From Clostridia bacterium (lineage in GTDB: Bacteria; Bacillota; Clostridia; Christensenellales; Aristaeellaceae), in contig CAAGII010000182.1 in assembly GCA_900769875.1 (NCBI GenBank), positions 27,018-91,017 on the forward strand: 64,000 nucleotides of DNA, read 5' to 3'. How positions within the stretch are numbered: the stretch's first letter is position 1; the number at the start of each line of letters is the position of its first letter. Of the stretch, positions 8,166 through 16,080 are shown in pieces. The notes under the pieces were generated by a model that had not been told where the DNA came from, ran no database searches, and saw only the letters and a program-made list of their open reading frames with translations. The position numbers and the translations under genes were made by a program.

Positions 8166-10118
8166 TCAGGCTTCGCGCCAGGCCAGCGGAAGCCAGATCT
8201 TCATTTCGCCCATGCCGCGGTTGTCCCATGCGAAATACGGAATCATGCGCACGGTCACGGGCGTGAGCTTCTCCGGTTCAAAGGTGCGGTAGAGCTGCTC
8301 GCGGGCTGCTTCGTCCACGCTTCTTCGCAGGAGCTTCGCCTCCACGCAGGGGATGGTGCGGCCGCAGATATCCACCTCGGCCCTGCAAAACTGCGGATGA
8401 ACCGGCAGCAGCAAATCATCCAGACTCACCGCGTCGGCGTCGGGCGTTTCAATGCAGTAGACCAGCGGCCCAATCTCCACGCAGGCCTGATTGCGATCCT
8501 CCTCGATCATGGCGTTGCCCACGGTCAGACGCGGCTGCATGTTCAGATCAAGCAGGGCACTGAAGCCCTCGGGCTGCGAAACACGAATGGTATGGTATGT
8601 GCCTGCGGCGAGCGTCTCGGTGCTGCCGCTCACGGTCAGCATTGCGCCCGAAGCCCATGCGGGCACGCGCACGCGCAGCTCAAAGGGCACGCCGTTGCTC
8701 TCAGTCACGCGCAGGGCGATTGCGCCGTCATAGGGATACATGGTTTCCTGCCTGAGCGTAAAGCGCGCACCGCAGGGCAGCGCGAAGGCGGCTGTGCTGT
8801 TGCCGTACAGGCCCGTCCATACGCCGTTTTGGTCCGTAGCGTAGGCGTACTCGGCGCTCTGGGCGATAGTGCGCGCAAGATTGGGCGGGCAGCAGTAGCT
8901 GGTGATATATTCCGTGCGCTTCTGCCCCCAGACCAGCTCATAGGATAGCTTCTTTACGCGATGGAGCATGTTCTCATAGAAGAAGCGCCGTCCATCCATG
9001 CTCAAGCCCGCGAGATTGACGTTGAGCATCATACGCTCCAGCATGTCCATGTACCCGGCCTGCGGATCCATCAGGAACATGCGCCATGCCCAGAACACGC
9101 CGCCCAGCGACGCGCAGGTCTCGTTATACGCGGTCACATTGGGCAGCTGGTATTCATAGCCGTAGGCCTGATGCACCAGCTGGTGATTGAAGAAATTGCC
9201 ATAGGGCGAAGCGCCGTTATAGAGCGCGCCGCAGCCGCCCGTGATGTACATCTTCTGCGTGACCAGATGCTGCCAGACTGCCTCAAGCACCGTGCGGTAG
9301 TCCTCGTCACCCGTTTCCATGTACAGATCGGCAACGCCCGCATAGAGATAATTGGCGCGCACTGCGTGACCCTCGATTTTGCGGTGCTGCTTGAGCGGCA
9401 GACGATCCTGATTGTCATCCAGCCCGTTTTTCACCGAATCACGCAGCTCGATGGAGAGCCGGGCAAGGTCAAGATATTCGCGCTTGCCAGTGGTTCGGTA
9501 AAGCTCCAGCAGTCCCATGTAGTGCGACGGGCAGACTGCCGTCTTGACCTCGCCGCTGCGGGCGGCCTCGTGATAGAGCTGGCTCAGATAGCCCGCCGCG
9601 CGTTCAGCGACCTTCAGGAAGCTGTCGCGCCCGGTCAGGCGGAAATAGAGACATGCAGAGGTGAACATGTGTCCCATGTTGTACACCTCAAAATCGTTGA
9701 TGTCGCCCTGACGAGCCACACCATTGCCCTGCCGCTCGCCGATGATCTGCTTGGTGGACAGATAGCCGTCGGGCAGCTGCGCGCGGGCAAAGAGCGCGAT
9801 GTAATCCTCCAGCTGGTCAAGCAGCGCCTGATTGCCGGTCTTGACGGCGGTGTACATGGCGCTTTCCATCCACTTGTAGAAATCGCCGTCACCAAACACG
9901 GTGCCCGCAAACGAGCCCTCGGCCTCGCCGGCGGCGATGCGGAAGTTCTCCACCACATGGCTGATGCTGCTGCTTTCAAACATGCGCTGCAGGTGCGCGA
10001 CGGTTTCGTCCGCCACGGTGTCAAAGCGCTCCTTGTACAATCCGCCTGTCCAGCTGACGGAGCTGTAGGGAATGCCGGTCGCTTTGGCATAGGGGGAGCG
10101 GGAGGTATCGGTCAGCAT
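8166..10118 (-). CDS. GH127 family glycosidase (beta-L-arabinofuranosidase-like)
   Basis: 650 residues of the former DUF1680. The metal/catalytic cysteine site of GH127 is visible: 'YNETCASLGG' near residue 333 gives the glutamate and first cysteine, and 'YCCPPNLART' near 408 gives the cysteine pair that includes the nucleophile. 'MYITGGCGALYNG' near 285 is also conserved. Known members release beta-L-arabinofuranose from arabinan or hydroxyproline glycans; one Bacteroides member removes aceric acid from rhamnogalacturonan II. No signal peptide, so it acts intracellularly. The start overlaps the stop of the racemase-like gene by 7 bp, showing translational coupling. Family sure; which pentose or acid sugar is open. 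Confidence 0.9.
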   Translation of the reverse strand: MLTDTSRSPYAKATGIPYSSVSWTGGLYKERFDTVADETVAHLQRMFESSSISHVVENFRIAAGEAEGSFAGTVFGDGDFYKWMESAMYTAVKTGNQALLDQLEDYIALFARAQLPDGYLSTKQIIGERQGNGVARQGDINDFEVYNMGHMFTSACLYFRLTGRDSFLKVAERAAGYLSQLYHEAARSGEVKTAVCPSHYMGLLELYRTTGKREYLDLARLSIELRDSVKNGLDDNQDRLPLKQHRKIEGHAVRANYLYAGVADLYMETGDEDYRTVLEAVWQHLVTQKMYITGGCGALYNGASPYGNFFNHQLVHQAYGYEYQLPNVTAYNETCASLGGVFWAWRMFLMDPQAGYMDMLERMMLNVNLAGLSMDGRRFFYENMLHRVKKLSYELVWGQKRTEYITSYCCPPNLARTIAQSAEYAYATDQNGVWTGLYGNSTAAFALPCGARFTLRQETMYPYDGAIALRVTESNGVPFELRVRVPAWASGAMLTVSGSTETLAAGTYHTIRVSQPEGFSALLDLNMQPRLTVGNAMIEEDRNQACVEIGPLVYCIETPDADAVSLDDLLLPVHPQFCRAEVDICGRTIPCVEAKLLRRSVDEAAREQLYRTFEPEKLTPVTVRMIPYFAWDNRGMGEMKIWLPLAWREA

Positions 10119-10789
10119 TTCTTCATCAATCCTTTCGCGGCGAGGGCAGAGGCAAGGGCGGCGGCGCCGAAGCGGGGGCTGGAGAGCGTGGGCTTGCCGT
10201 AGGCAGCGGCGATGTCCTTTTCCACATACGCCATGGAGCCCTGCGCAAGCACGATCACGTCCACATCGTCCGCCAGCTTGCTGGCGGCGGAGAGCAGCAG
10301 CTCACGGAACTGCGCCTGATCCATGCCGAACGCGTCCACCAGGCCGTCCACCATCGTCACGTGTGTGCCCATGCTGCGGGCAACGCGCGCAATGGTGCCC
10401 TTGGTCGGCTCAAGCGTAGTGGGCAGTGTGGCAAGCACGCCGATGCGGCGGCCAAGGCGGACGGCTTCACGGCACATTTCCTCATCCACGCGGACAACGG
10501 GCACGCCGATGTAAGCGGCGGCGGGCTGGAATGCATCGGCGACCTCACCCACGGAGGAGCAGAGGTTGAGAACGGCGTCCGCTCCCTCGCAGACAGCCCT
10601 GGTATACATGCCCATCAGCCGGGCAGCGGCGGCGGGCGTCACATAGCCCGCGGCGCGAACCTCGCTGAGGATGGAGGGATCCTGCATGCTGATGATCTCA
10701 GCCTCATGGCCGATCTGCGCGCGAACCTCGCGCTCCACGCAGTCGATCAGCTCGGGTGTGGTGCTGGTATACACAAGTGCGACCTTCAT
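10112..10789 (-). CDS. Asp/Glu/hydantoin racemase-superfamily protein with one canonical cysteine
   Basis: 225 residues. The fold is recognisable from 'VALVYTSTTPELID' at the N-terminus, 'AVLNLCSSVGEVADAF' near residue 77 (first catalytic cysteine region) and 'RIGVLATLPTTL' near 115. At the position of the second catalytic cysteine motif (usually GCT) the protein reads 'VIVLAQGSMAYV' near 190, without cysteine. A two-base racemisation mechanism is therefore unlikely; a lyase, isomerase or decarboxylase role, as in relatives with a single cysteine, is possible. The start ATG overlaps the GH29 stop by four bases (ATGA), and GGAGAG precedes it. Probably acts on a small carboxylic acid released in this pathway. 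Confidence 0.7.
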   Translation of the reverse strand: MKVALVYTSTTPELIDCVEREVRAQIGHEAEIISMQDPSILSEVRAAGYVTPAAAARLMGMYTRAVCEGADAVLNLCSSVGEVADAFQPAAAYIGVPVVRVDEEMCREAVRLGRRIGVLATLPTTLEPTKGTIARVARSMGTHVTMVDGLVDAFGMDQAQFRELLLSAASKLADDVDVIVLAQGSMAYVEKDIAAAYGKPTLSSPRFGAAALASALAAKGLMKKC

Positions 10790-12258
10790 TTGATTGATCT
10801 CTCCTTTGATGTGATAGGGGCAGAGGCTTCCATGCGCAGCACATAGGCGTGACCGCAGGGCCTCGATGCGGGAAGCGTGACATAGAGCGCGTCCTCCTCC
10901 TGACGGAAGGAGAGGGGCTGTGCGCAGCCGGGCATGGTGATACGTTGGATCTCGGGGGCACAGGCGCCTGCGCGCAGGGTTGTGATGCGGTATGTTCCGT
11001 TCTCTGGCCAGTCCATGCCGATGGCGTACAGGCAGCCGTGATTGGTGGTGAAGCGGAAGTCCTTCGCGCCAAGAAGCGAAGAGCGGATATCCGCCGCGTC
11101 TCCGTTCTTGAGCTGATCGTTGATCCGGCTCACATCGTAATTCGCATCGTCGATGGTGGCGGGACCCTCGGCGGCAACCGTGTAGGGGCGCGAGCCATAG
11201 ATGGCTTCGCCATTCAGGCGCAGCCAGTCGCCGATTTCGCGAAGCTGTGCCACGGCGTCCGGATGGAAGGAGCCATCGGCGCAGGGGCCAACGTTCAGCA
11301 GCAGATTGCCGTTCTTGGATACAATGTCGCACAGCTGATGAATGATTCGCGTGGCGCTCTTGTACTTCGGCTCCTGCACGATGCACCAGGTAATGTTGTC
11401 CTCCAGCCGGTCGTCCGACTGCCAGACGAACGGCTTGGGCGAGGCGAACCGTCCGCATTCGATATCGTACACGCCGATGCCCTGCGGAAAATCCTCCTGC
11501 TTGTAGGTGATGATGCCGTCCGTGTGCCCGGTGGTCTTGTAGTAGTAGTTCGCAACCTCGCGACGGTATGCCTCGCCGATGATGCAGGTGCGGCTATCGA
11601 AGTACAGCGCGTCGGGGCTGTAGCGATCCACCACCTCGCGAACCTTGCTTAGCCATGTGGTGTTGAATGCCTCGTCCGGGTAGCGGTAGGGAAGATAGCG
11701 GTTCGTTTCCAGCGGCAGAGCAGGGCCGTAGAACACCTCGTTGGCGGGGTCGTACACGTCGGCCTCGTTGTCGGTGGACATGAACCAGCCCCACAGCCAC
11801 TGGTGATGGAAGGTGGCCAGCACCCTGATGCCGCGCCTGCGGAACGCCTCGGCGCATTCGCCGAACACATCGCGGTGCGGCCCCATGCGGAACGAGTTGA
11901 CGGGATTCACATCGCTGTTCCACATGGAGAAGTTGTCGGCATGCTCGGTTACGGGTCCCGCATAGCGCGCGCCGGACAACTCAACCAGATCGGCCCATGC
12001 TTCAGGATCGAACCCGGAGCCCGTCATCATGGGAATGAAGTCCTTGTAGCCGAAGTCATGAAGACTGCCATAGTGCTCCACATGGTAGCGGTGCTGCTCA
12101 AGCCCCTTGCAGTACATGTTGCGGGAGTACCACTCGTTCATATAGCCCGGTACGCTGTAGGGCCCCCAGTGGAAGAAAAGCCCGAATTTTGCGTCGCGGA
12201 ACCAGTCGGGCGCGGCGTGCTGCAGACCGGACCAGTCCATCTGTGTTTGATCGTGCAT
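10786..12258 (-). CDS. GH29 alpha-L-fucosidase family glycosidase
   Basis: 490 residues. The N-terminal 'WFRDAKFGLFFHWGPYSVPG' is diagnostic of GH29 and the expected nucleophile aspartate sits in 'ALYFDSRT' near residue 219. The '(SK)NGNLLLNVGP' block near 325 and a C-terminal beta-sandwich complete the family layout. Start chosen at 12258 because GGAGG lies 8 bases upstream; an ATG five codons earlier would place that site inside the gene. No signal peptide. GH29 enzymes cleave alpha-L-fucosides; many relatives in plant-glycan loci have other 6-deoxy or galactoside specificity, so fucose is likely but not proven. Second gene of the leftward operon. Confidence 0.88.
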   Translation of the reverse strand: MHDQTQMDWSGLQHAAPDWFRDAKFGLFFHWGPYSVPGYMNEWYSRNMYCKGLEQHRYHVEHYGSLHDFGYKDFIPMMTGSGFDPEAWADLVELSGARYAGPVTEHADNFSMWNSDVNPVNSFRMGPHRDVFGECAEAFRRRGIRVLATFHHQWLWGWFMSTDNEADVYDPANEVFYGPALPLETNRYLPYRYPDEAFNTTWLSKVREVVDRYSPDALYFDSRTCIIGEAYRREVANYYYKTTGHTDGIITYKQEDFPQGIGVYDIECGRFASPKPFVWQSDDRLEDNITWCIVQEPKYKSATRIIHQLCDIVSKNGNLLLNVGPCADGSFHPDAVAQLREIGDWLRLNGEAIYGSRPYTVAAEGPATIDDANYDVSRINDQLKNGDAADIRSSLLGAKDFRFTTNHGCLYAIGMDWPENGTYRITTLRAGACAPEIQRITMPGCAQPLSFRQEEDALYVTLPASRPCGHAYVLRMEASAPITSKERSIK

Positions 12259-12333
12259 GCTGATGACCTCCATTTGGTGAGTTGAAGGAAAGCTTCTATA
12301 AAATAGATGATATCATGCGATGCTGCCGCGCGG

Positions 12334-13728
12334 TCATGTGTCCAGCGGCACACGGTAGAAGGACAGCGGCGGCAGGAAGGTAACCTCGTCCACCACCGGG
12401 AAGCGAACCGGATCCGCCTGCCATGCAAAGGAGAGCGCGGCGTCCTTCCCGGGCCTGCGCGACGGGGTGAGGTAGATATGGTTCCTGTCCTCGCGCGCTG
12501 CGCGGAAGGCGGTCAGCGGAATCTCGCCCTCGCTGTCCTCCAGCGTGAAGCCGTTGCATTCCGCCCTGCCGGAGGCGTAGATGAAGCCGAGCTTCATGTG
12601 GTCGAAGGTCAGGCAAAGCTGTCCGTCGTCCAGCAGCCGCGCGCTGCGCAGGGAAGGCGCCTCGAACTCATCAAAGCCCTCCAGCAGATGATGCGCCGCC
12701 TGCCGCGCCAGCTTCTCGCCCAGCATGACATTGGCATGCGCGCTGTTGTGAATGCCGTCGGACATGGCGCAGTTGATGGTGGGCAGCACGGTGACGCGCG
12801 GCAGGGTGAGCGCCGCTGTGCGCTGAGCCTCGCGAACCTGTCCCCAGCTGACGTCCTCCGTGCAGTCCAGAAAACGGTTGAGCTGGAAGGTAAAGAAGGG
12901 TATCTCGTAGCCAAGATGGCTGCGCAGCGCCTGCACCATGGAGGTAAAACGCTCGAGGTAGAGCGGGGATGCGTCGGGCGATCCGTCCGAGCAGCCCTGA
13001 TACCACAGAACGCCCGCGTATTTACCATGGGTCAGCGCGATTTTGTCCAGCATGTTGGCGTACAGATCGCCCGTGTCCGGCAGCCAGCGGCTCATGGGCG
13101 AGCCGCCCAGCGCGGTCTGGATCAGACCCACCGGGCAGCGGGAGAACTCACAGAAGCTGCGCGCGAAGGAGAGGTAGGGCGAAACGCCGGGAACGCCCAT
13201 CTCCTCGTTGGCAAGACTGCCCGCGAGGGTGCTTTCGTTCATGGGGTGGGTCGCAAGATCCCACCTGCTGCGGTTGCGGAACAGATGCACGCCAAGATGC
13301 GGGGGATCGAGCGCATAGTCGCGCGCGTAGCCCGCGGAGTTGCTCTGTCCCGCGATAATGAATAGGTTGCCGACGCCCAGATGCAGCACGCAGTCGCCCC
13401 GATACAGCCATGTCAGGCCGGGCTGTGTGGAATGGGTCTCAAGACTTGTGTCGATACGATACAGTCCGCCGCTTGGCACGGAAAGGGTGTGCGTGAAGGA
13501 GCCGGAGAAATCCGCCTCGACATGACAGGTCATGGGCGTCCATGGAATGACGGGCGTGTTGTCCGCCTCGTTCATTACGCGCACAAGGGGTTGCACGGCG
13601 CGGACGCCGACCTGAATGGCGGCGGGATGCACCTGAAACACGCCGCTGAGTGTGACCTGACCATATCCGTTTTCCTGCTGAATGACCTCCCAGTCCGATG
13701 GCGCGGAGGTAAGTGTTATGCCATGCAT
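12334..13728 (-). CDS. SASA-domain (sialate/carbohydrate O-acetylesterase) protein
   Basis: 464 residues. 'NLFIIAGQSNSAGYA' near residue 125 carries the nucleophilic serine, 'LWYQGCSDGSPDA' near 243 the oxyanion block, and 'SDGIHNSAHANVMLG' near 325 the Asp-x-x-His pair of the SASA (DUF303) SGNH-like fold. The N-terminal ~110 residues and the last ~100 look like beta-sandwich accessory domains. No signal peptide, so deacetylation is intracellular. In pectin loci such proteins remove acetyl groups from rhamnogalacturonan oligosaccharides. It is the first gene of the leftward operon, downstream of the promoter at 13778-13806. Confidence 0.8.
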   Translation of the reverse strand: MHGITLTSAPSDWEVIQQENGYGQVTLSGVFQVHPAAIQVGVRAVQPLVRVMNEADNTPVIPWTPMTCHVEADFSGSFTHTLSVPSGGLYRIDTSLETHSTQPGLTWLYRGDCVLHLGVGNLFIIAGQSNSAGYARDYALDPPHLGVHLFRNRSRWDLATHPMNESTLAGSLANEEMGVPGVSPYLSFARSFCEFSRCPVGLIQTALGGSPMSRWLPDTGDLYANMLDKIALTHGKYAGVLWYQGCSDGSPDASPLYLERFTSMVQALRSHLGYEIPFFTFQLNRFLDCTEDVSWGQVREAQRTAALTLPRVTVLPTINCAMSDGIHNSAHANVMLGEKLARQAAHHLLEGFDEFEAPSLRSARLLDDGQLCLTFDHMKLGFIYASGRAECNGFTLEDSEGEIPLTAFRAAREDRNHIYLTPSRRPGKDAALSFAWQADPVRFPVVDEVTFLPPLSFYRVPLDT

Positions 13729-13777
13729 GCGTCATGACCTCGATTCTCTTCTCTTTCGTGGGGATTGTGCTGAAGAT

Positions 13778-13806
13778 AATATATCACACTTCGGCAAACA
13801 ATGCAA
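13778..13806 (-). promoter_or_regulatory. Putative promoter of the leftward 7-gene operon
   Basis: Minus strand TTGCAT (13806-13801) and TATATT (13783-13778) are 17 bp apart, and TGA directly before TATATT makes an extended -10. It lies 50 bp upstream of the SASA gene. Confidence 0.55.
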
Positions 13807-13895
13807 CAAAAATAAGTAAACAAATAAAAAGGTTAAGATTGTGTTCATCGGCTGCAAAGAAATCACGATGATGTCGCAGACGGTGAACATGCAAT

Positions 13896-13907
13896 ATCTG
13901 ACCAAAT
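13896..13907. promoter_or_regulatory. Candidate operator matching the LacI-gene palindrome (10/12)
   Basis: ATCTGACCAAAT differs at two positions from ATCTGATCAGAT at 5103-5114. It is placed between the two divergent promoters. Suggestive only: with equal base frequencies a match this good would turn up by chance roughly once in 75 regions of this size. Confidence 0.3.
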
Positions 13908-13996
13908 AACTTCCAAAGCGGATTTGCTCGTCATGAAAGATCGTGTAAGGGGTTACAAAACCAGACTGAACTCAACAAAATATTTTCTGAACAGTA

Positions 13997-14025
13997 TAGA
14001 CAAACCGAGAGACCTGTGCTATACT
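13997..14025 (+). promoter_or_regulatory. Putative promoter of the rightward 15-gene operon
   Basis: TAGACA at 13997-14002 and TATACT at 14020-14025 with a 17-bp spacer, about 70 bp upstream of the first permease start. Confidence 0.65.
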
Positions 14026-14092
14026 ATCATCAATGGTAGCAGAGCCGTAGGATTTCTTCGGCTGCGATACAAAGGACTGGGGGAATTTGGTC

Positions 14093-15049
14093 ATGACGGT
14101 ACAAACACGAAAGGCGCCCAAGGTCATCAACCGACCTCGCAGGAGCCTCGCAAGGAAGCTACGCGATCAGTGGCTGCTGATCCTCATGTCCTTGCTGCCC
14201 ATTGCAATGATTATCCTCTTCAAGTATGTGCCCATTGCCGGCGTTACGCTTGCGTTCAAGAAATACAGCGCCAAGAAGGGCGTCTGGGGCAGCCCGTGGC
14301 TTGACCCCTGGTACAAGAACTTCCAGACCTTCTTCAAGAATGTCAACAGCGGCAACATCATCTGGAACACCTTCAAGGTCGGTGTGCTGACGCTTTTGTT
14401 CACCTACCCGCTGCCCATCATCTTCGCGCTCGCGCTCAACGAGCTGAAGTACAAGACCTTCAAGCGCTTTGCGCAGACCGCCTCCTACATCCCGCACTTC
14501 ATTTCTGTCGTGGTGATCTGCTCGATGCTCAACAGCTTTGGCTCGGTCAACGGCATGTTCAACGATCTGCGCGCCCTGTTCGGTCTTCCACGTATCGACA
14601 TGAACAACGGCGATACCTACTTCCTGCTTGAATACATCGGCTCAGCCGTATGGCAGGGCGTAGGATGGGGTTCCATCATGTACCTGTCCGCGCTGAGCAA
14701 TGTGGATACCTCCCTCTACGATGTGGCAAACCTTGACGGCGCGAACCGCCTGCAGAAGATCCGCCACATCGCATGGCCGGCCATCATCCCGACCTCGACC
14801 ACGCTGCTGATTATGAGCGCCGGCAATGTGATGAGCGCCGACTACCAGAAAATCCTGCTGATGCAGAACTCCACCAACACCAGCAAGCTGGAGGTGCTCG
14901 CCACCTTCGTGTATCATCAGGGCATTGAATCCGGCAAGTTTGATTACTCCACGGCCGTCAACCTCTTCTCCTCGGTCATCTGCCTTGTGCTTGTATGGGG
15001 CACGAACATGATCGTTCGGAAGATGGCGCCCGAAAACAGTCTGTGGTAA
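14093..15049 (+). CDS. ABC sugar transporter permease, LplB type (CUT1)
   Basis: 318 residues with six predicted helices. The inner-membrane EAA loop that docks the ATPase is visible as 'DVANLDGANRLQKIRHIAWPAI' in two parts near residue 215. The N-terminal 'WLLILMSLLPIAMIILFKYVPI' region and 'RFAQTASYIPHFISVVV' are typical of the LplB/polysaccharide branch, which in Gram-positives imports plant-wall oligosaccharides. Start at ATG 14093, about 9 bases after GGGGGA; a TTG six bases earlier is less likely. No ATPase gene is in the window, so a shared MsmK/UgpC-type ATPase encoded elsewhere would energise it, as is common for CUT1 systems. Confidence 0.9.
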   Translation: MTVQTRKAPKVINRPRRSLARKLRDQWLLILMSLLPIAMIILFKYVPIAGVTLAFKKYSAKKGVWGSPWLDPWYKNFQTFFKNVNSGNIIWNTFKVGVLTLLFTYPLPIIFALALNELKYKTFKRFAQTASYIPHFISVVVICSMLNSFGSVNGMFNDLRALFGLPRIDMNNGDTYFLLEYIGSAVWQGVGWGSIMYLSALSNVDTSLYDVANLDGANRLQKIRHIAWPAIIPTSTTLLIMSAGNVMSADYQKILLMQNSTNTSKLEVLATFVYHQGIESGKFDYSTAVNLFSSVICLVLVWGTNMIVRKMAPENSLW

Positions 15050-15063
15050 GGGAGGGAAGAGAT

Positions 15064-15990
15064 ATGGCACAGAGTGCGCTGAAAACCGTGTACCGCGATG
15101 GCAGAAAGCCGAAGAACAAGATTCAGATCGGCAACCTCGGCGTGGATATCCTGCTGGTGATTTTCTTCGTGATTGCCTCGGTCATCTTCCTGTATCCCTT
15201 CCTGAACGTCGTGGCTGTTTCCCTGTCCAGCAACAGCATGATCACCACCGGTCAGGTCACCTGGTTTCCCAAGGAGCTGAACACGCTCGGTTATGAAATG
15301 CTCTTTAAGGAGGGCAATATCTGGGGCGCCTACATGAATACGGTCATCATCTGCATCGGCTTTGCCATTGTCAACCTGACGATGACCTCGCTGCTTGCGT
15401 ATGTGATGATGGTACCAGACTTCGTGCTCAAACGTTTCTACTCCATCCTGCTGCTCATCACCATGTTCTTCTCCGGCGGCACCGTGCCGACCTACCTGCT
15501 CATCAAGAACCTGGGACTGAAAAACAACTGGCTCTCGCTGATCCTGCCGGGCGCGGTATCAGCCTACAACGTGTTTGTCTACCGCGCGTTCTACCGCGGC
15601 ATATCCCACTCCATCCGCGAGTCTGCCATGATTGACGGCGCAAACGATCTGCAGATCCTTGTCCGCATCTATGTCCCGCTTTCCAAGGCGCTCTATGCCA
15701 GCTTCGGACTGTTTGCCATCGTGGGCATGTGGAACAGCTACTTCGACGCGCTGCTCTACATCGACAACGAAAAGCTGCAGCCCATTCAGATGATCCTGCG
15801 CAAGATTGTGTTCACGTCCCTCGGCGCGGACATGACCGAATCCACCAACCTGATGAACGAGGGCAACCTCAACCGCCTCAACCTCCAGTACGCCTGCGTG
15901 GTGGCCACCGCGCTGCCCGTCATGGTGCTCTATCCGTTCCTGCAGAAGTACTTCGCGACCGGCGTTCAGGTTGGCGCCGTGAAGGGCTGA
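15064..15990 (+). CDS. ABC sugar transporter permease, YtcP/LplC type (CUT1)
   Basis: 308 residues, six predicted helices, partner of the preceding permease. 'FLYPFLNVVAVSLSSN' after the first helix is characteristic of the YtcP/LplC group; the EAA loop reads 'ESAMIDGANDLQILVRIYVPLS' near residue 190. Start at 15064, preceded by GGGAGGGAAGAG, 14 bp after the first permease; the frame extends upstream into that gene but without a site. Forms a heterodimeric channel and receives oligosaccharide from the solute-binding protein encoded next. Confidence 0.9.
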   Translation: MAQSALKTVYRDGRKPKNKIQIGNLGVDILLVIFFVIASVIFLYPFLNVVAVSLSSNSMITTGQVTWFPKELNTLGYEMLFKEGNIWGAYMNTVIICIGFAIVNLTMTSLLAYVMMVPDFVLKRFYSILLLITMFFSGGTVPTYLLIKNLGLKNNWLSLILPGAVSAYNVFVYRAFYRGISHSIRESAMIDGANDLQILVRIYVPLSKALYASFGLFAIVGMWNSYFDALLYIDNEKLQPIQMILRKIVFTSLGADMTESTNLMNEGNLNRLNLQYACVVATALPVMVLYPFLQKYFATGVQVGAVKG

Positions 15991-16080
15991 GGCATTTCCT
16001 GTACCGTTTGTCACGGCGCCATGGGTGGCAGCCGTACAAATACAGCCGGAATCCCGGCAAACAACAAGGAGGAAACACAC

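Larger units (their letters stand above)
13740..14092. promoter_or_regulatory. Divergent control region between the two glycan operons
   Basis: About 350 bp, clearly more AT-rich than the surrounding genes, with no credible coding frame. It holds the leftward promoter (13778-13806), the rightward promoter (13997-14025), an imperfect inverted pair GTTCATCG (13843-13850) / CGGTGAAC (13881-13888), and at 13896-13907 the sequence ATCTGACCAAAT. The last is a 10/12 match to the palindrome in front of the LacI-type gene. Both operons are probably controlled from here. Confidence 0.6.

Noticed and set aside
13924..14304. 126-residue plus-strand frame across the control region and start of the first permease
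   Set aside because: No ribosome site; composition is unlike the neighbours and it runs out of frame through the LplB-type permease.
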